From Saprospiraceae bacterium (GTDB lineage: Bacteria > Bacteroidota > Bacteroidia > Chitinophagales > Saprospiraceae): a DNA stretch of 62,784 nt. The stretch covers positions 1 through 62,784 of the forward strand of contig JALHQW010000049.1 of the NCBI GenBank assembly GCA_022841745.1, read 5' to 3'. The notes below the pieces were generated by a model. That model saw only the letters and a program-made list of their open reading frames with translations. It did no database searches and was not told the DNA's origin. Of this stretch, positions 25,472-33,597 are shown piece by piece. How positions within the stretch are numbered: the stretch's first letter is position 1; each line of letters begins with the position of its first letter. The position numbers and the translations under genes are program-made.

Positions 25472-26619
25472 CAAGGAACGTACAAACCACCTACCGCATC
25501 ATCGGCCTCATGTCGGGCAGCTCGCTCGATGGGCTGGATGTGGCCTATTGCCGCTTGGACACGGCATGGGAGGAAGGGGTTTTTAGGATAAAAAACTGGG
25601 AACTGCTCCAAGCCGACACCCTGCCTTTCAGCACGGAATGGCAGCATCGGCTGCGCCAATTGCCTTCGGCCACGGCTTTTGAGTTTTGCGAGGCAAACGC
25701 CGCTTTTGGGCACTACCTCGGCCAGTTGGTCAACCAGTTTTTCGATGAAAAAAGGCTCAGTGCTTCGGATGTTGACCTTATTGCCTCGCATGGCCACACC
25801 ATCTTCCACGAGCCAAAGCGGGGCTTCACCACCCAAATTGGCGACGGGGCCGCATTGGCCGCCGCCACGGGCTGCCAAGTCGCCTGCGACTTCCGCACCG
25901 CCGACGTGGCCCTCGGCGGCCAAGGTGCACCGCTCGCCCCCATGGCCGACAAGTTGCTCTTCTCTGGCCACGATTTCTACCTAAATATCGGCGGCATCGC
26001 CAATATCACCTGCCATGCACCCAACGACCCCAATGGGGCAAGCCGAATCGTCGCCTTCGATGTTTGCGGGGCCAACCAAGCCCTAAATGCCCTCGCCCAG
26101 TTGGTCGGGCAGCATTACGACAAGGACGGCCACTTGGCCGCCTCTGGGAAACTCGACCCTTTGCTTTTCAATGAAATAAACAACCAAGCCTTTTTTGCGG
26201 AGCAATACCCCAAATCCCTCTCAAACCAGTGGGTGCAGCAGCACCTGACCTCGCCCTGCCTACAAGCCACCTCGCCCATTGCCGACAGGCTGCACACGGT
26301 TTGCCAGCATGTTGCGCTGCAATTGGAGCGAAGCATAGCGCAAGTGCTTGAAAAAGAAGGTTTTGCGAAGGAAAGCTACAGCTTATTGGCCACGGGCGGC
26401 GGAGCATTCAATGGCTACCTGATGCGCTGCATACAGGAGCATTTGCCTTGTGTGCAGGTAGTCATTCCCGAAGAAAACGTCGTGAAGTTCAAAGAGGCAC
26501 TCTTGATGGCACTGCTCGGTGCCATGCGGTTGGAAGCTGCGCCCAACTGTATCGCCAGCGTGACCGGCGCCAGGCAGAATGCCCTCGGCGGTGGTGTTTT
26601 TGGAGGTATGGAGGTATGA
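25468..26619 (+). CDS. anmK: Anhydro-N-acetylmuramic acid kinase
   Basis: 383 residues. GLMSGSSLDGLDVAYCRLD is the family's N-terminal phosphate loop; because the next Met lies inside it, the TTG at 25468 is the likely start. FDVCGANQALNALA (substrate/nucleotide site) and LLATGGGAFNGYLM follow. It phosphorylates 1,6-anhydro-MurNAc in cell-wall recycling. The final residues GGMEV and the TGA stop are supplied by the repeat array that starts at 26602, so the array has invaded the 3' end. Confidence 0.92.
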   Translation: MTRNVQTTYRIIGLMSGSSLDGLDVAYCRLDTAWEEGVFRIKNWELLQADTLPFSTEWQHRLRQLPSATAFEFCEANAAFGHYLGQLVNQFFDEKRLSASDVDLIASHGHTIFHEPKRGFTTQIGDGAALAAATGCQVACDFRTADVALGGQGAPLAPMADKLLFSGHDFYLNIGGIANITCHAPNDPNGASRIVAFDVCGANQALNALAQLVGQHYDKDGHLAASGKLDPLLFNEINNQAFFAEQYPKSLSNQWVQQHLTSPCLQATSPIADRLHTVCQHVALQLERSIAQVLEKEGFAKESYSLLATGGGAFNGYLMRCIQEHLPCVQVVIPEENVVKFKEALLMALLGAMRLEAAPNCIASVTGARQNALGGGVFGGMEV

Positions 26620-26773
26620 GGTATGAGGTATAGAGGTATGAGGTATAGAGGTATGAGGTATGAGGTATAGAGGTATGAGGTATGAGGTATAGAGGTATGA
26701 AGGTATGAGGTATGGAGGTATGTCACGGGGAAAACATACCTCCATACCTCATACCTCATACCTCCATACCTCC
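26602..26773. repeat. Tandem GAGGTAT array with inverted right arm
   Basis: About 16 copies of GAGGTATN/GGAGGTAT (7 or 8 nt) run from 26602 to about 26732. After TCACGGGGAAAA they are answered by CATACCTC units in the reverse sense up to the rsmG stop. It spans the whole gap between convergent anmK and rsmG and contributes the last codons of anmK. Confidence 0.92.
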
Positions 26774-27406
26774 CTACCCTTGCAGGTACACCACAAATTT
26801 TTCCTGAAAATATTCCTCTTCAAAAAAATCGGAAACGGGCGTGGTCTCGACGTATTCGCCCTTTGGTAGTCCCTTGATTTCTTCCCGGATATTGCCGCCT
26901 TTTAGGGCGATGAGGCCATTGGGTACGGGGTGCGATTCCTTGGTTTTCAGCAGTCGGGGGATGGTCCAAAGGCGCAGTTGGTTCAGTTCGGCGACGGCCC
27001 TCGTCACCACGAAATCGTAGTGGGCGTTTTTCAGCTCCTCGGCCCTCACCTGTTGTGCTGTGGCGTTTTTTAGCCCCAACTGCTCGATGACGTCCTGCAC
27101 CACTTTTATCTTCTTCATCATGCTGTCAATGAGGTGGAAACGGACCTCCGGCATGAGGATAGCGAGCGGGATACCAGGGAAGCCACCGCCCGTGCCCACG
27201 TCCACTATCTCGGCACCCGGCTTGAACTCCATCAGCTTCGCAATGGCCAGCGAGTGCAGCACGTGGTGCTCGTACAGGTGGTCAATGTCCTTGCGGGAAA
27301 TGAGGTTCACCTTGGCATTCCAGTCCCGGTAGATGCCATCCAGGGCAGCGAACCGCTGGCGCTGCTCGTCGGTGAGGTTAGGGAAGTATTTCTCGATGAG
27401 TTGCAT
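26774..27406 (-). CDS. rsmG: 16S rRNA (guanine(527)-N(7))-methyltransferase RsmG
   Basis: 210 residues from the ATG at 27406. NLISRKDIDHLYEHHVLHSL and EIVDVGTGGGFPGIPLAIL (SAM motif I) are diagnostic. It methylates G527 of 16S rRNA; loss confers low-level streptomycin resistance in other bacteria. An in-frame extension upstream consists of repeated HPASSIQ residues translated from the heptad array at 27412-27534 and was excluded. The murA gene follows upstream on the same strand. Confidence 0.93.
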   Translation of the reverse strand: MQLIEKYFPNLTDEQRQRFAALDGIYRDWNAKVNLISRKDIDHLYEHHVLHSLAIAKLMEFKPGAEIVDVGTGGGFPGIPLAILMPEVRFHLIDSMMKKIKVVQDVIEQLGLKNATAQQVRAEELKNAHYDFVVTRAVAELNQLRLWTIPRLLKTKESHPVPNGLIALKGGNIREEIKGLPKGEYVETTPVSDFFEEEYFQEKFVVYLQG

Positions 27407-27411
27407 AAAAA

Positions 27412-27534
27412 TGATACTGGATGCTGGATGCTGGATGCTGGATGCTGGATGCTGGATGCTGGATGCTGGATGCGCATTGCCAGTATCCAGTATCAACAGT
27501 ATCCAGTATCAATAGCATCCAGCATCCAGTATCA
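27412..27534. repeat. Inverted heptad array (GGATGCT x8)
   Basis: Eight or so exact GGATGCT 7-mers run 27418-27474. The right side has CAGTATC and CATCCAG units. The outer 21 bp (27412-27432 and 27514-27534) are perfect complements. It spans from just upstream of the rsmG start to the murA stop at 27532, whose last codon lies within it. Confidence 0.93.
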
Positions 27535-28842
27535 AATTCTTTTGATTTCCGCTCCCAGCGCATTCAGCCTTTCGTCAATGCGCTCGTAGCCCCGGTCAAT
27601 CTGGTGGATGTTGTTGATGATGCTCTTGCCCTTGGCCGACAATGCGGCGATGAGCAGCGCAACCCCTGCCCGGATGTCCGGCGAGGTCATTTCGATGCCC
27701 CGGAGTTGGAAGCGGCGATTCAGGCCGATGACCGTAGCCCGGTGCGGGTCGCAAAGGATGATTTGGGCACCCATATCAATCAGCTTGTCCACGAAGAAGA
27801 GGCGGCTCTCAAACATTTTTTGGTGAATCAAAACACTGCCCTTCGCCTGCGTGGCCATCACCAACACGATGCTCATCAAATCGGGGGTGAAGCCCGGCCA
27901 CGGCGAGTCGTAAATGGTCATGATGGAGCCGTCAATGAAGGACTGTATCTCAATTTCCTCCTGTGCGGGGATGTGGATATCGTCGCCTTGGATGTCCATT
28001 TTCACGCCCATCCGCTCAAAAACGGGAAGGATGTTCCCAAGCTCTTTCACAGCGCAGTCCTTGATGGTCAGCTCGGACTGCGTCATAGCGGCCAGACCGA
28101 TGAAACTGCCGATTTCAATCATATCGGGCAGGCAGCGGTGGTCCGTGCCACCGAGGGTTTTCACACCTTCGATCGTGAGCAGGTTGGAGCCGATGCCACT
28201 GATTTTTGCACCCATTCCATTCAGCATTTTGCAAAGCTGCTGTAGGTACGGTTCACAGGCAGCATTGTAAATCGTGGTAGTGCCTTCGGCCATCACGGCG
28301 GCGAAGAGGACATTGGCCGTGCCCGTCACCGATATTTCATCCATCAAAAGATAAGTGCCCCGCAGTTGCGGCGCTTCGATGAAGTACATCCGCTCGTCGG
28401 CGTCGTAGCGGAAGTCGGCACCAAGCTTTTGCAGGCCAAGGAAGTGTGTATCTAGCCTGCGCCGCCCAATCTTGTCGCCGCCCGGCTGTGGCAGCAGCGC
28501 CTTCCCGAAGCGGCCCAATAGTGCCCCCATCAGCATCACCGAACCACGGATACGCTTGGCGCTTTGGAGGAACTCCTTGTTTTCGTAAAAATTCACGTCC
28601 ACTTCGTTCGCCTGAAAGCTGTACGTGTCCGTGGCGAGGCGCTCCACTTTCACGCCGAGGCCCCGCATCAGCTCAATCTGGCTGCGCACATCGGCAATGT
28701 CGGGGATATTGGAAATGGTGACCTTCTCGCTGGTGAGCAGCGGGGCGCAGATGACCTGCAGTGCCTCGTTCTTTGCGCCCTTTGGCACGATGCTGCCGCT
28801 CAAGGGGCGGCCTCCTATTACTTCAAATGCGGTGCTTTGCAT
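27532..28842 (-). CDS. murA: UDP-N-acetylglucosamine 1-carboxyvinyltransferase
   Basis: 436 residues. FEVIGGRPLSGSIVPKGAKN with KNEAL and the C-terminal DIRAGVALLIAALSAKG are MurA hallmarks. The catalytic loop reads LLPQPGGDKIGRRRLDTH: the usual Cys (Cys115 in E. coli) is Asp123 here. In other MurA enzymes this Cys-to-Asp change abolishes fosfomycin alkylation, so intrinsic fosfomycin resistance is expected (family knowledge). It performs the first committed step of peptidoglycan synthesis. It may be co-transcribed with rsmG downstream. Confidence 0.95.
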   Translation of the reverse strand: MQSTAFEVIGGRPLSGSIVPKGAKNEALQVICAPLLTSEKVTISNIPDIADVRSQIELMRGLGVKVERLATDTYSFQANEVDVNFYENKEFLQSAKRIRGSVMLMGALLGRFGKALLPQPGGDKIGRRRLDTHFLGLQKLGADFRYDADERMYFIEAPQLRGTYLLMDEISVTGTANVLFAAVMAEGTTTIYNAACEPYLQQLCKMLNGMGAKISGIGSNLLTIEGVKTLGGTDHRCLPDMIEIGSFIGLAAMTQSELTIKDCAVKELGNILPVFERMGVKMDIQGDDIHIPAQEEIEIQSFIDGSIMTIYDSPWPGFTPDLMSIVLVMATQAKGSVLIHQKMFESRLFFVDKLIDMGAQIILCDPHRATVIGLNRRFQLRGIEMTSPDIRAGVALLIAALSAKGKSIINNIHQIDRGYERIDERLNALGAEIKRI

Positions 28843-28849
28843 GTTTTTC

Positions 28850-28930
28850 GGCTTACGGTGGACGGCTTACGATGGACGGTGGACGGCCAACGGGATTTCA
28901 CCGTAAGCCGTCCACCGTAAATCGTAAGCC
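28850..28930. repeat. Inverted heptad array (GGTGGAC-type units)
   Basis: The left arm splits exactly into GGCTTAC, GGTGGAC, GGCTTAC, GATGGAC, GGTGGAC, GGCCAAC (28850-28891). The right arm splits into CCGTAAG, CCGTCCA, CCGTAAA, TCGTAAG (28901-28928). It lies directly upstream of murA. Confidence 0.93.
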
Positions 28931-28984
28931 AAATAAATGAGGGGCGAAGATGGGGAGGTGGCGGCTGAAAACCAACTGAAAATC

Positions 28985-30061
28985 TCAAACAACCATTTCT
29001 TTCTGTCGGCGCAGGTAGTAGTCCACGTTTTCGGTCACCACAATATCGAGTGGCAGGTATTGCAGGTTTTCGACGTTTTTTTTCTTCAACAGGTGGTTGA
29101 ACAGGCTGATGATGCCGAGATAGCCCTGCTCCACGGGGTTCTGGTTGATGAGGAAGTCTATATTGTTTCGGCGAAGGTGCTCCAAATTGGGTGGCACCAG
29201 GTCGAAGCCTACGATTTTCAGGTGCTGAGTGATGCTTTCCGGTAAGGCATCTATTACTCGGTAAGCCCTTGAGTTGGTGACGAAGATGCCGTGAAGTTTT
29301 TTGTTGGCCTCCAACAATTCGCTCAAGAAGCGGCGCAATTTCCGCTTGTCCATGAAGTCCTCAAAATCTTCTTTGACGATATTGATTTCTTGTTCCGGGA
29401 AGCGTGCGAAATATTCACGGAAGCCCTGTTCCTTGTCAATGAGGTGCTGTGCATTATGGCTGCCCACGTCCAAGTTGAGCAGTGCGGCAGTGGAACCTGA
29501 TTGTAGGCCGAAATGGAGTAGTCGCCCAGCTAAAACGCCACTTTGGTAGCTGTCTTGCCCGATGTATGCCAAGTAGGGGCCGTCCTTTATATAGGTGTTG
29601 ATGGTTACTGTGGGGATTTTAGCTGCTGAGCTGCTGCGCAGCAGTTCGTTGCTTTCCTTCAACAAGATTGGGGCAAATAGCAGCCCATCCGGTGCGGTTT
29701 GCAGCATGGCTTCTGCCTTGCGCACAAAATCGGAAGGGCTAAGCACATTGTAGTAGTGCGGCTCGTGTACAATGCCATAATGCCTCACCGAGCGGATGGC
29801 CTGTTCGATGCCCGTGTTGGGCTGCGCCCAATAGACGTCGGTCTTGGGGTCGGGCATGAGCGTGGCAATGCGCCAGGTGCGGTTATAGGCCAGCACACTG
29901 GCGATGGCATTGCGCTCGAAGCCCAGTTCCTCCATGACCTCCAGCACACGCTGCTTTACTTCGGGGGCTACCTTGCCCCGCTCATGCAGCACCCGGTCAA
30001 CCGTGCCGGTGGAGACATTGGCCCGTTCTGCTATGTCCTTGATTCTTATTCGTTGGCTCAC
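28985..30061 (-). CDS. LacI-family transcriptional regulator
   Basis: 358 residues. The N-terminal HTH IKDIAERANVSTGTVDRVL is complete, followed by the hinge region and a periplasmic-binding-protein-like sugar domain (NRTWRIATLMPDPKTDVYW, GIFVTNSRAYRVIDAL). It is divergent from the susC gene. Two GTGTNCGNACAC palindromes in the shared intergenic region are the likely operators, so it probably represses or activates the susCD locus in response to a sugar. Confidence 0.92.
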   Translation of the reverse strand: MSQRIRIKDIAERANVSTGTVDRVLHERGKVAPEVKQRVLEVMEELGFERNAIASVLAYNRTWRIATLMPDPKTDVYWAQPNTGIEQAIRSVRHYGIVHEPHYYNVLSPSDFVRKAEAMLQTAPDGLLFAPILLKESNELLRSSSAAKIPTVTINTYIKDGPYLAYIGQDSYQSGVLAGRLLHFGLQSGSTAALLNLDVGSHNAQHLIDKEQGFREYFARFPEQEINIVKEDFEDFMDKRKLRRFLSELLEANKKLHGIFVTNSRAYRVIDALPESITQHLKIVGFDLVPPNLEHLRRNNIDFLINQNPVEQGYLGIISLFNHLLKKKNVENLQYLPLDIVVTENVDYYLRRQKEMVV

Positions 30062-30110
30062 CTGAACTAAGTGTGTAATTTAGCGCTACAAATAACGCAA
30101 GATTCTGGGT

Positions 30111-30122
30111 GTGTTCGCACAC
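30111..30122. promoter_or_regulatory. Candidate LacI-type operator O1
   Basis: GTGTTCGCACAC fits the symmetric pattern GTGTNCGNACAC with a central CG, as bound by LacI/GalR dimers. Its centre lies 31 bp from the second copy, about three helical turns. Confidence 0.65.
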
Positions 30123-30141
30123 GCAAAAAATAAATTTTCGT

Positions 30142-30153
30142 GTGTACGGACAC
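30142..30153. promoter_or_regulatory. Candidate LacI-type operator O2
   Basis: GTGTACGGACAC fits GTGTNCGNACAC. It overlaps the expected -33 region of the susC promoter (TACCTTTA at 30173-30180), so binding would block polymerase. Confidence 0.65.
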
Positions 30154-30172
30154 AAGCAATAAAATTGATTTT

Positions 30173-30180
30173 TACCTTTA
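30173..30180 (+). promoter_or_regulatory. Candidate -7 element of the susC operon
   Basis: TACCTTTA is one base from TAnnTTTG. It would leave a leader of roughly 220 nt before the susC ATG. Apart from the two operators, I see nothing else in 30062-30409 except the palindrome TAGCGCTA at 30081-30088. Confidence 0.4.
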
Positions 30181-30409
30181 CCCCCTAAGAGGGCAGGTTC
30201 GAACCTTCCTGCCCACCTTCAAAGAAGTTAAAATACCATCCCTGAGCTTATCGCAAACAACGTCCATTTCCATTCAAATCAGTCAATTTCATTTAAACCA
30301 TTTTGAATTAAACATTGAAGTATTGGGAGCTTGCCACACAAGGCAAGTAGTACTGCTATGCTTCATGGCTTGGCTTATTGTAAATTTTTATAAACAAAAG
30401 TTTTTTCAA

Positions 30410-33400
30410 ATGAAAAAAATCGTAACAATTACTCTCACACTGCTTTGCTTCTCCGTAATATGGGCACAGGCCCAGAAGACGGTCAGCGGCAAGGTTACTT
30501 CGCCCGGTGGCGAGGCGTTGATAGGGGTGAACGTACTGGAGGCAGGCACCTCTTCAGGTACGATTACCGATATTGATGGCGGCTACCAACTTCGTGTTTC
30601 TTCCGACAATGCTTCACTCGTTTTCTCCTACACTGGCTTCCAAGACCAGACTGTGGCAGTAGGCGGGCGCTCCACCGTTGATGTGGTGATGCAGGAAGGT
30701 GTTGATTTGAGTGAAGTCGTGGTAACGGCACTGGGTATTTCCAGGGAAAAAAAGGCCCTGAGTTATTCCGCACAGACCGTGGACGGCGACCAAATCAACA
30801 CAGTTAGGGACGCCAACTTCGTGAACACGCTCGGTGGCAAGGTGGCTGGCTTGCAGGTATCGCAGTCGGCAAGCGGCCCTGGCGGCCAGACCCGGGTGGT
30901 ACTGCGTGGCAACCGCTCCTTGGGCAACAACAACGCCCTCTTCGTGATTGACGGCGTGCCGGTGGACAACACAGCCTATGGCTCAGTTGGCAGCGACTTC
31001 GGTGGCTATTCCGGCACCGATGGTGCGGTGAACATCAACCCTGACGACATTGACAATATCAGCGTGCTGAAAGGCGCCGCCGCTGCTGCCCTCTATGGCA
31101 GCCGTGCTGCCAATGGCGTCATCATGATTACGACCAAAAAAGGCAAGGCCGGCAAATTGAGCGTGGACGTGAATTCAGGCGTGTCTTGGGAAAGCGCCAT
31201 GATTCTGCCTTTGTTCCAGAACGAGTACAGCCAAGGCAACGGCGGTGTTTATGCTCCTTCTGCAGCTGGCAGTTGGGGCGAGAAAATGACCGGCCAAAGC
31301 GTGACCAACTACCGTGGCAACCAGCAGAGCCTGACGTCACAGCCCGACAATGTGAAGGATTTTTTCGAGGTGGGCCGATCGCTCAACAACTCGGTGGGCA
31401 TCACCACGGGCAGTGAAAAAGTGCAGACCTATTTCAGTTATTCGAATGCCCAGATATCAGGCATCGTACCGAACAACACCCTTGACCGCCACACGGTCAA
31501 CCTCCGGGTGGGCACTCAGGTGAGCAAGCGCCTTTCCACCGATGCCAAAGTGACTTACATTCACCAAAAGAACGACCACAAGGTGAAGTCAGGCGAAGAG
31601 AACGCCGCCATCCAGAACGTTTTCTTGATACCAAGAAGCGTCAGCCTCGACGACGTGAAGGAGTATTCTACACCAGATGCGTTCGGTCAGCCAACACCAT
31701 CTTATTGGACGAATTCTTCCATATATACCAACCCATACTGGGTAACGGATTTGACCAATGTATCTGACCAGCGTGACCGGGTTATCGGCCTTGCCAGTGT
31801 TACCTACAAACTTACCGATTGGCTTAAAATCATGGGCCGTGGTAGCGTGGATAGGTACAACGACGCCGACGAAAATTACTTTTATGATAAAACCGTGCTT
31901 TGGGCGCAACAAGGTGGCCGCTACGAGCGGGGCTATCGCAATTTTACAGAGCAGAACTATGAGCTTTTGCTCATGGGCGACAAGGCACTTAGCGGTGACC
32001 TTGGCATCAACTACACATTGGGCACCAGCGTGAACAAGCGTAGGTTCGTCTCCGCATACTCCAACGCCGCTGGTCTTTTGATACCCAACAAATTCGGTCT
32101 TGACTTTGCCCGTACCATCCAGTCTGGCAACGACCTCATTGAGCGGGAAATCCAAGCCGTGTTTGGTACAGTTCAGTTGGCTTATAGCAACTACCTCTAC
32201 CTCGACCTTACTGCCCGCAACGACTGGTCATCCACATTGCCTGCCGACAACCGGAGCTATTTCTATCCTTCTGTTGGCCTTACTTGGGTGCTTTCCGACA
32301 TGATGGAAATGCCGAGCGCAGTTTCTTTCGGTAAAATCCGTGCATCCTATACCAAGGTGGGCAACGACGCTGACCCATACCTTATCAACCAGACCTATTC
32401 GTTCAGCCAAGGCGGCAACAACGGTTTCATCAACCGGGATGGCCTCCAACCTGCCGATGGTCTTAAGCCTGAGTTGACAACTTCTTTGGAATTGGGCCTC
32501 GACTGGCGCTTCCTGAGCAACCGCCTCGGCGTTGACCTGACTTTCTACAAGACAAATACCGTTAACCAGTTGCTGGTACTTGGGTTGCCACCCGCATCAG
32601 GGTTTAGCTCTAAGTACATCAACGCTGGCGACATCGAGAACCGCGGCATTGAGCTTTCGCTCAATTTTGTTCCAGTGAAAACAGACAAACTCACCTGGGA
32701 TGCTACCCTCAATTTTGCCCGCAACAAGAACGAAATCATTGAATTGGACGAGCAAATCAAGCAATCGTTCCTCGCCGGTGGCTACGGTCGTACCGCTGGC
32801 CCTGTGGTAACAGAAGGCGGTTCATTCGGAGACCTTTTCACGCTTCGCTGGGCAAATACGGAAACTGATGGCGTCTTCACCTATGAAGATAATGGCAATG
32901 CCCGCATCGTAGATGCCGCTGGCAAGCCAGTAGTTACATCTGCCTCCGAAAAAATCGGCAACTTCAACCCAGACTTCACTTTGGGCTTGAACAACAGCTT
33001 CACTTTTGGCAAACTCAATTTCAGTTTCCTGATTGATGGTCGCAAAGGCGGCGTCGTTGTCTCTGGTACCGATGCAAATGCAGCATTCTATGGCAATGCC
33101 GATTACACGACTGCCTTTCGTGACGCAGGAAGTTGGGTAGTGGATGGTGTGCTTGCAACAGGCGAAAAGAACGGTACGCCCATCAATGCTGAAACCTTCT
33201 GGACAACAGCTTCCGGCGGTCGCTACTCATGGGGTGAGTTCTTCGCTTACGATGCCACCAACTTCCGCCTCCGTGAGGTGACACTGGGCTACGATTTCGG
33301 CAAACTGGGCTTCTTCAGTGGCATGCGCCTCTCGCTCGTTGGCCGCAACCTGTTCTTCCTCTACCGCGGTAAGGCACTGCTAGAACTACCTGGCGTACCT

Positions 33401-33523
33401 GAGCGCAGGATGCAATTCGACCCAGACGTGTCCTTGGGCGGTGCCAACAACTTCCAAGGCGTGGAGTACGGCAATATCCCATCCTCACGCAGCGTAGGCC
33501 TGAACCTTAAACTTTCGTTCTAA
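30410..33523 (+). CDS. susC: SusC/RagA-family TonB-dependent outer membrane transporter
   Basis: 1037 residues from the ATG at 30410. The signal peptide MKKIVTITLTLLCFSVIWAQ is followed by a carboxypeptidase-regulatory-like domain (KVTSPGGEALIGVNVLEAG), the conserved SEVVVTALGISREKKAL segment, the plug (LRGNRSLGNNNALFVIDGVP) and a 22-strand barrel. With the SusD lipoprotein encoded 74 bp downstream it forms the pedal-bin glycan importer. Sequence upstream in frame has no signal peptide and was excluded. Substrate is inferred from neighbours, possibly fucosylated glycans. Confidence 0.95.
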   Translation: MKKIVTITLTLLCFSVIWAQAQKTVSGKVTSPGGEALIGVNVLEAGTSSGTITDIDGGYQLRVSSDNASLVFSYTGFQDQTVAVGGRSTVDVVMQEGVDLSEVVVTALGISREKKALSYSAQTVDGDQINTVRDANFVNTLGGKVAGLQVSQSASGPGGQTRVVLRGNRSLGNNNALFVIDGVPVDNTAYGSVGSDFGGYSGTDGAVNINPDDIDNISVLKGAAAAALYGSRAANGVIMITTKKGKAGKLSVDVNSGVSWESAMILPLFQNEYSQGNGGVYAPSAAGSWGEKMTGQSVTNYRGNQQSLTSQPDNVKDFFEVGRSLNNSVGITTGSEKVQTYFSYSNAQISGIVPNNTLDRHTVNLRVGTQVSKRLSTDAKVTYIHQKNDHKVKSGEENAAIQNVFLIPRSVSLDDVKEYSTPDAFGQPTPSYWTNSSIYTNPYWVTDLTNVSDQRDRVIGLASVTYKLTDWLKIMGRGSVDRYNDADENYFYDKTVLWAQQGGRYERGYRNFTEQNYELLLMGDKALSGDLGINYTLGTSVNKRRFVSAYSNAAGLLIPNKFGLDFARTIQSGNDLIEREIQAVFGTVQLAYSNYLYLDLTARNDWSSTLPADNRSYFYPSVGLTWVLSDMMEMPSAVSFGKIRASYTKVGNDADPYLINQTYSFSQGGNNGFINRDGLQPADGLKPELTTSLELGLDWRFLSNRLGVDLTFYKTNTVNQLLVLGLPPASGFSSKYINAGDIENRGIELSLNFVPVKTDKLTWDATLNFARNKNEIIELDEQIKQSFLAGGYGRTAGPVVTEGGSFGDLFTLRWANTETDGVFTYEDNGNARIVDAAGKPVVTSASEKIGNFNPDFTLGLNNSFTFGKLNFSFLIDGRKGGVVVSGTDANAAFYGNADYTTAFRDAGSWVVDGVLATGEKNGTPINAETFWTTASGGRYSWGEFFAYDATNFRLREVTLGYDFGKLGFFSGMRLSLVGRNLFFLYRGKALLELPGVPERRMQFDPDVSLGGANNFQGVEYGNIPSSRSVGLNLKLSF

Positions 33524-33597
33524 ACCTGACTGATTCAAATGGTTTTTTCAACAACCATTTCAACCGTTTAAAAGCATTTTTTTCAAAATAAAGAATT

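Noticed and set aside
27407-27496. N-terminal extension of RsmG with HPASSIQ repeats
   Set aside because: It is a translation of the heptad array; family members start at the Met in MQLIEKYF.
26602-27534. CRISPR array
   Set aside because: Units are 7-8 nt without spacers, and arms are inverted; no cas genes are nearby.
33529-33580. Regulatory hairpin between susC and susD
   Set aside because: Only an 8-bp AAATGGTT stem with an AT-rich loop; too weak to call.
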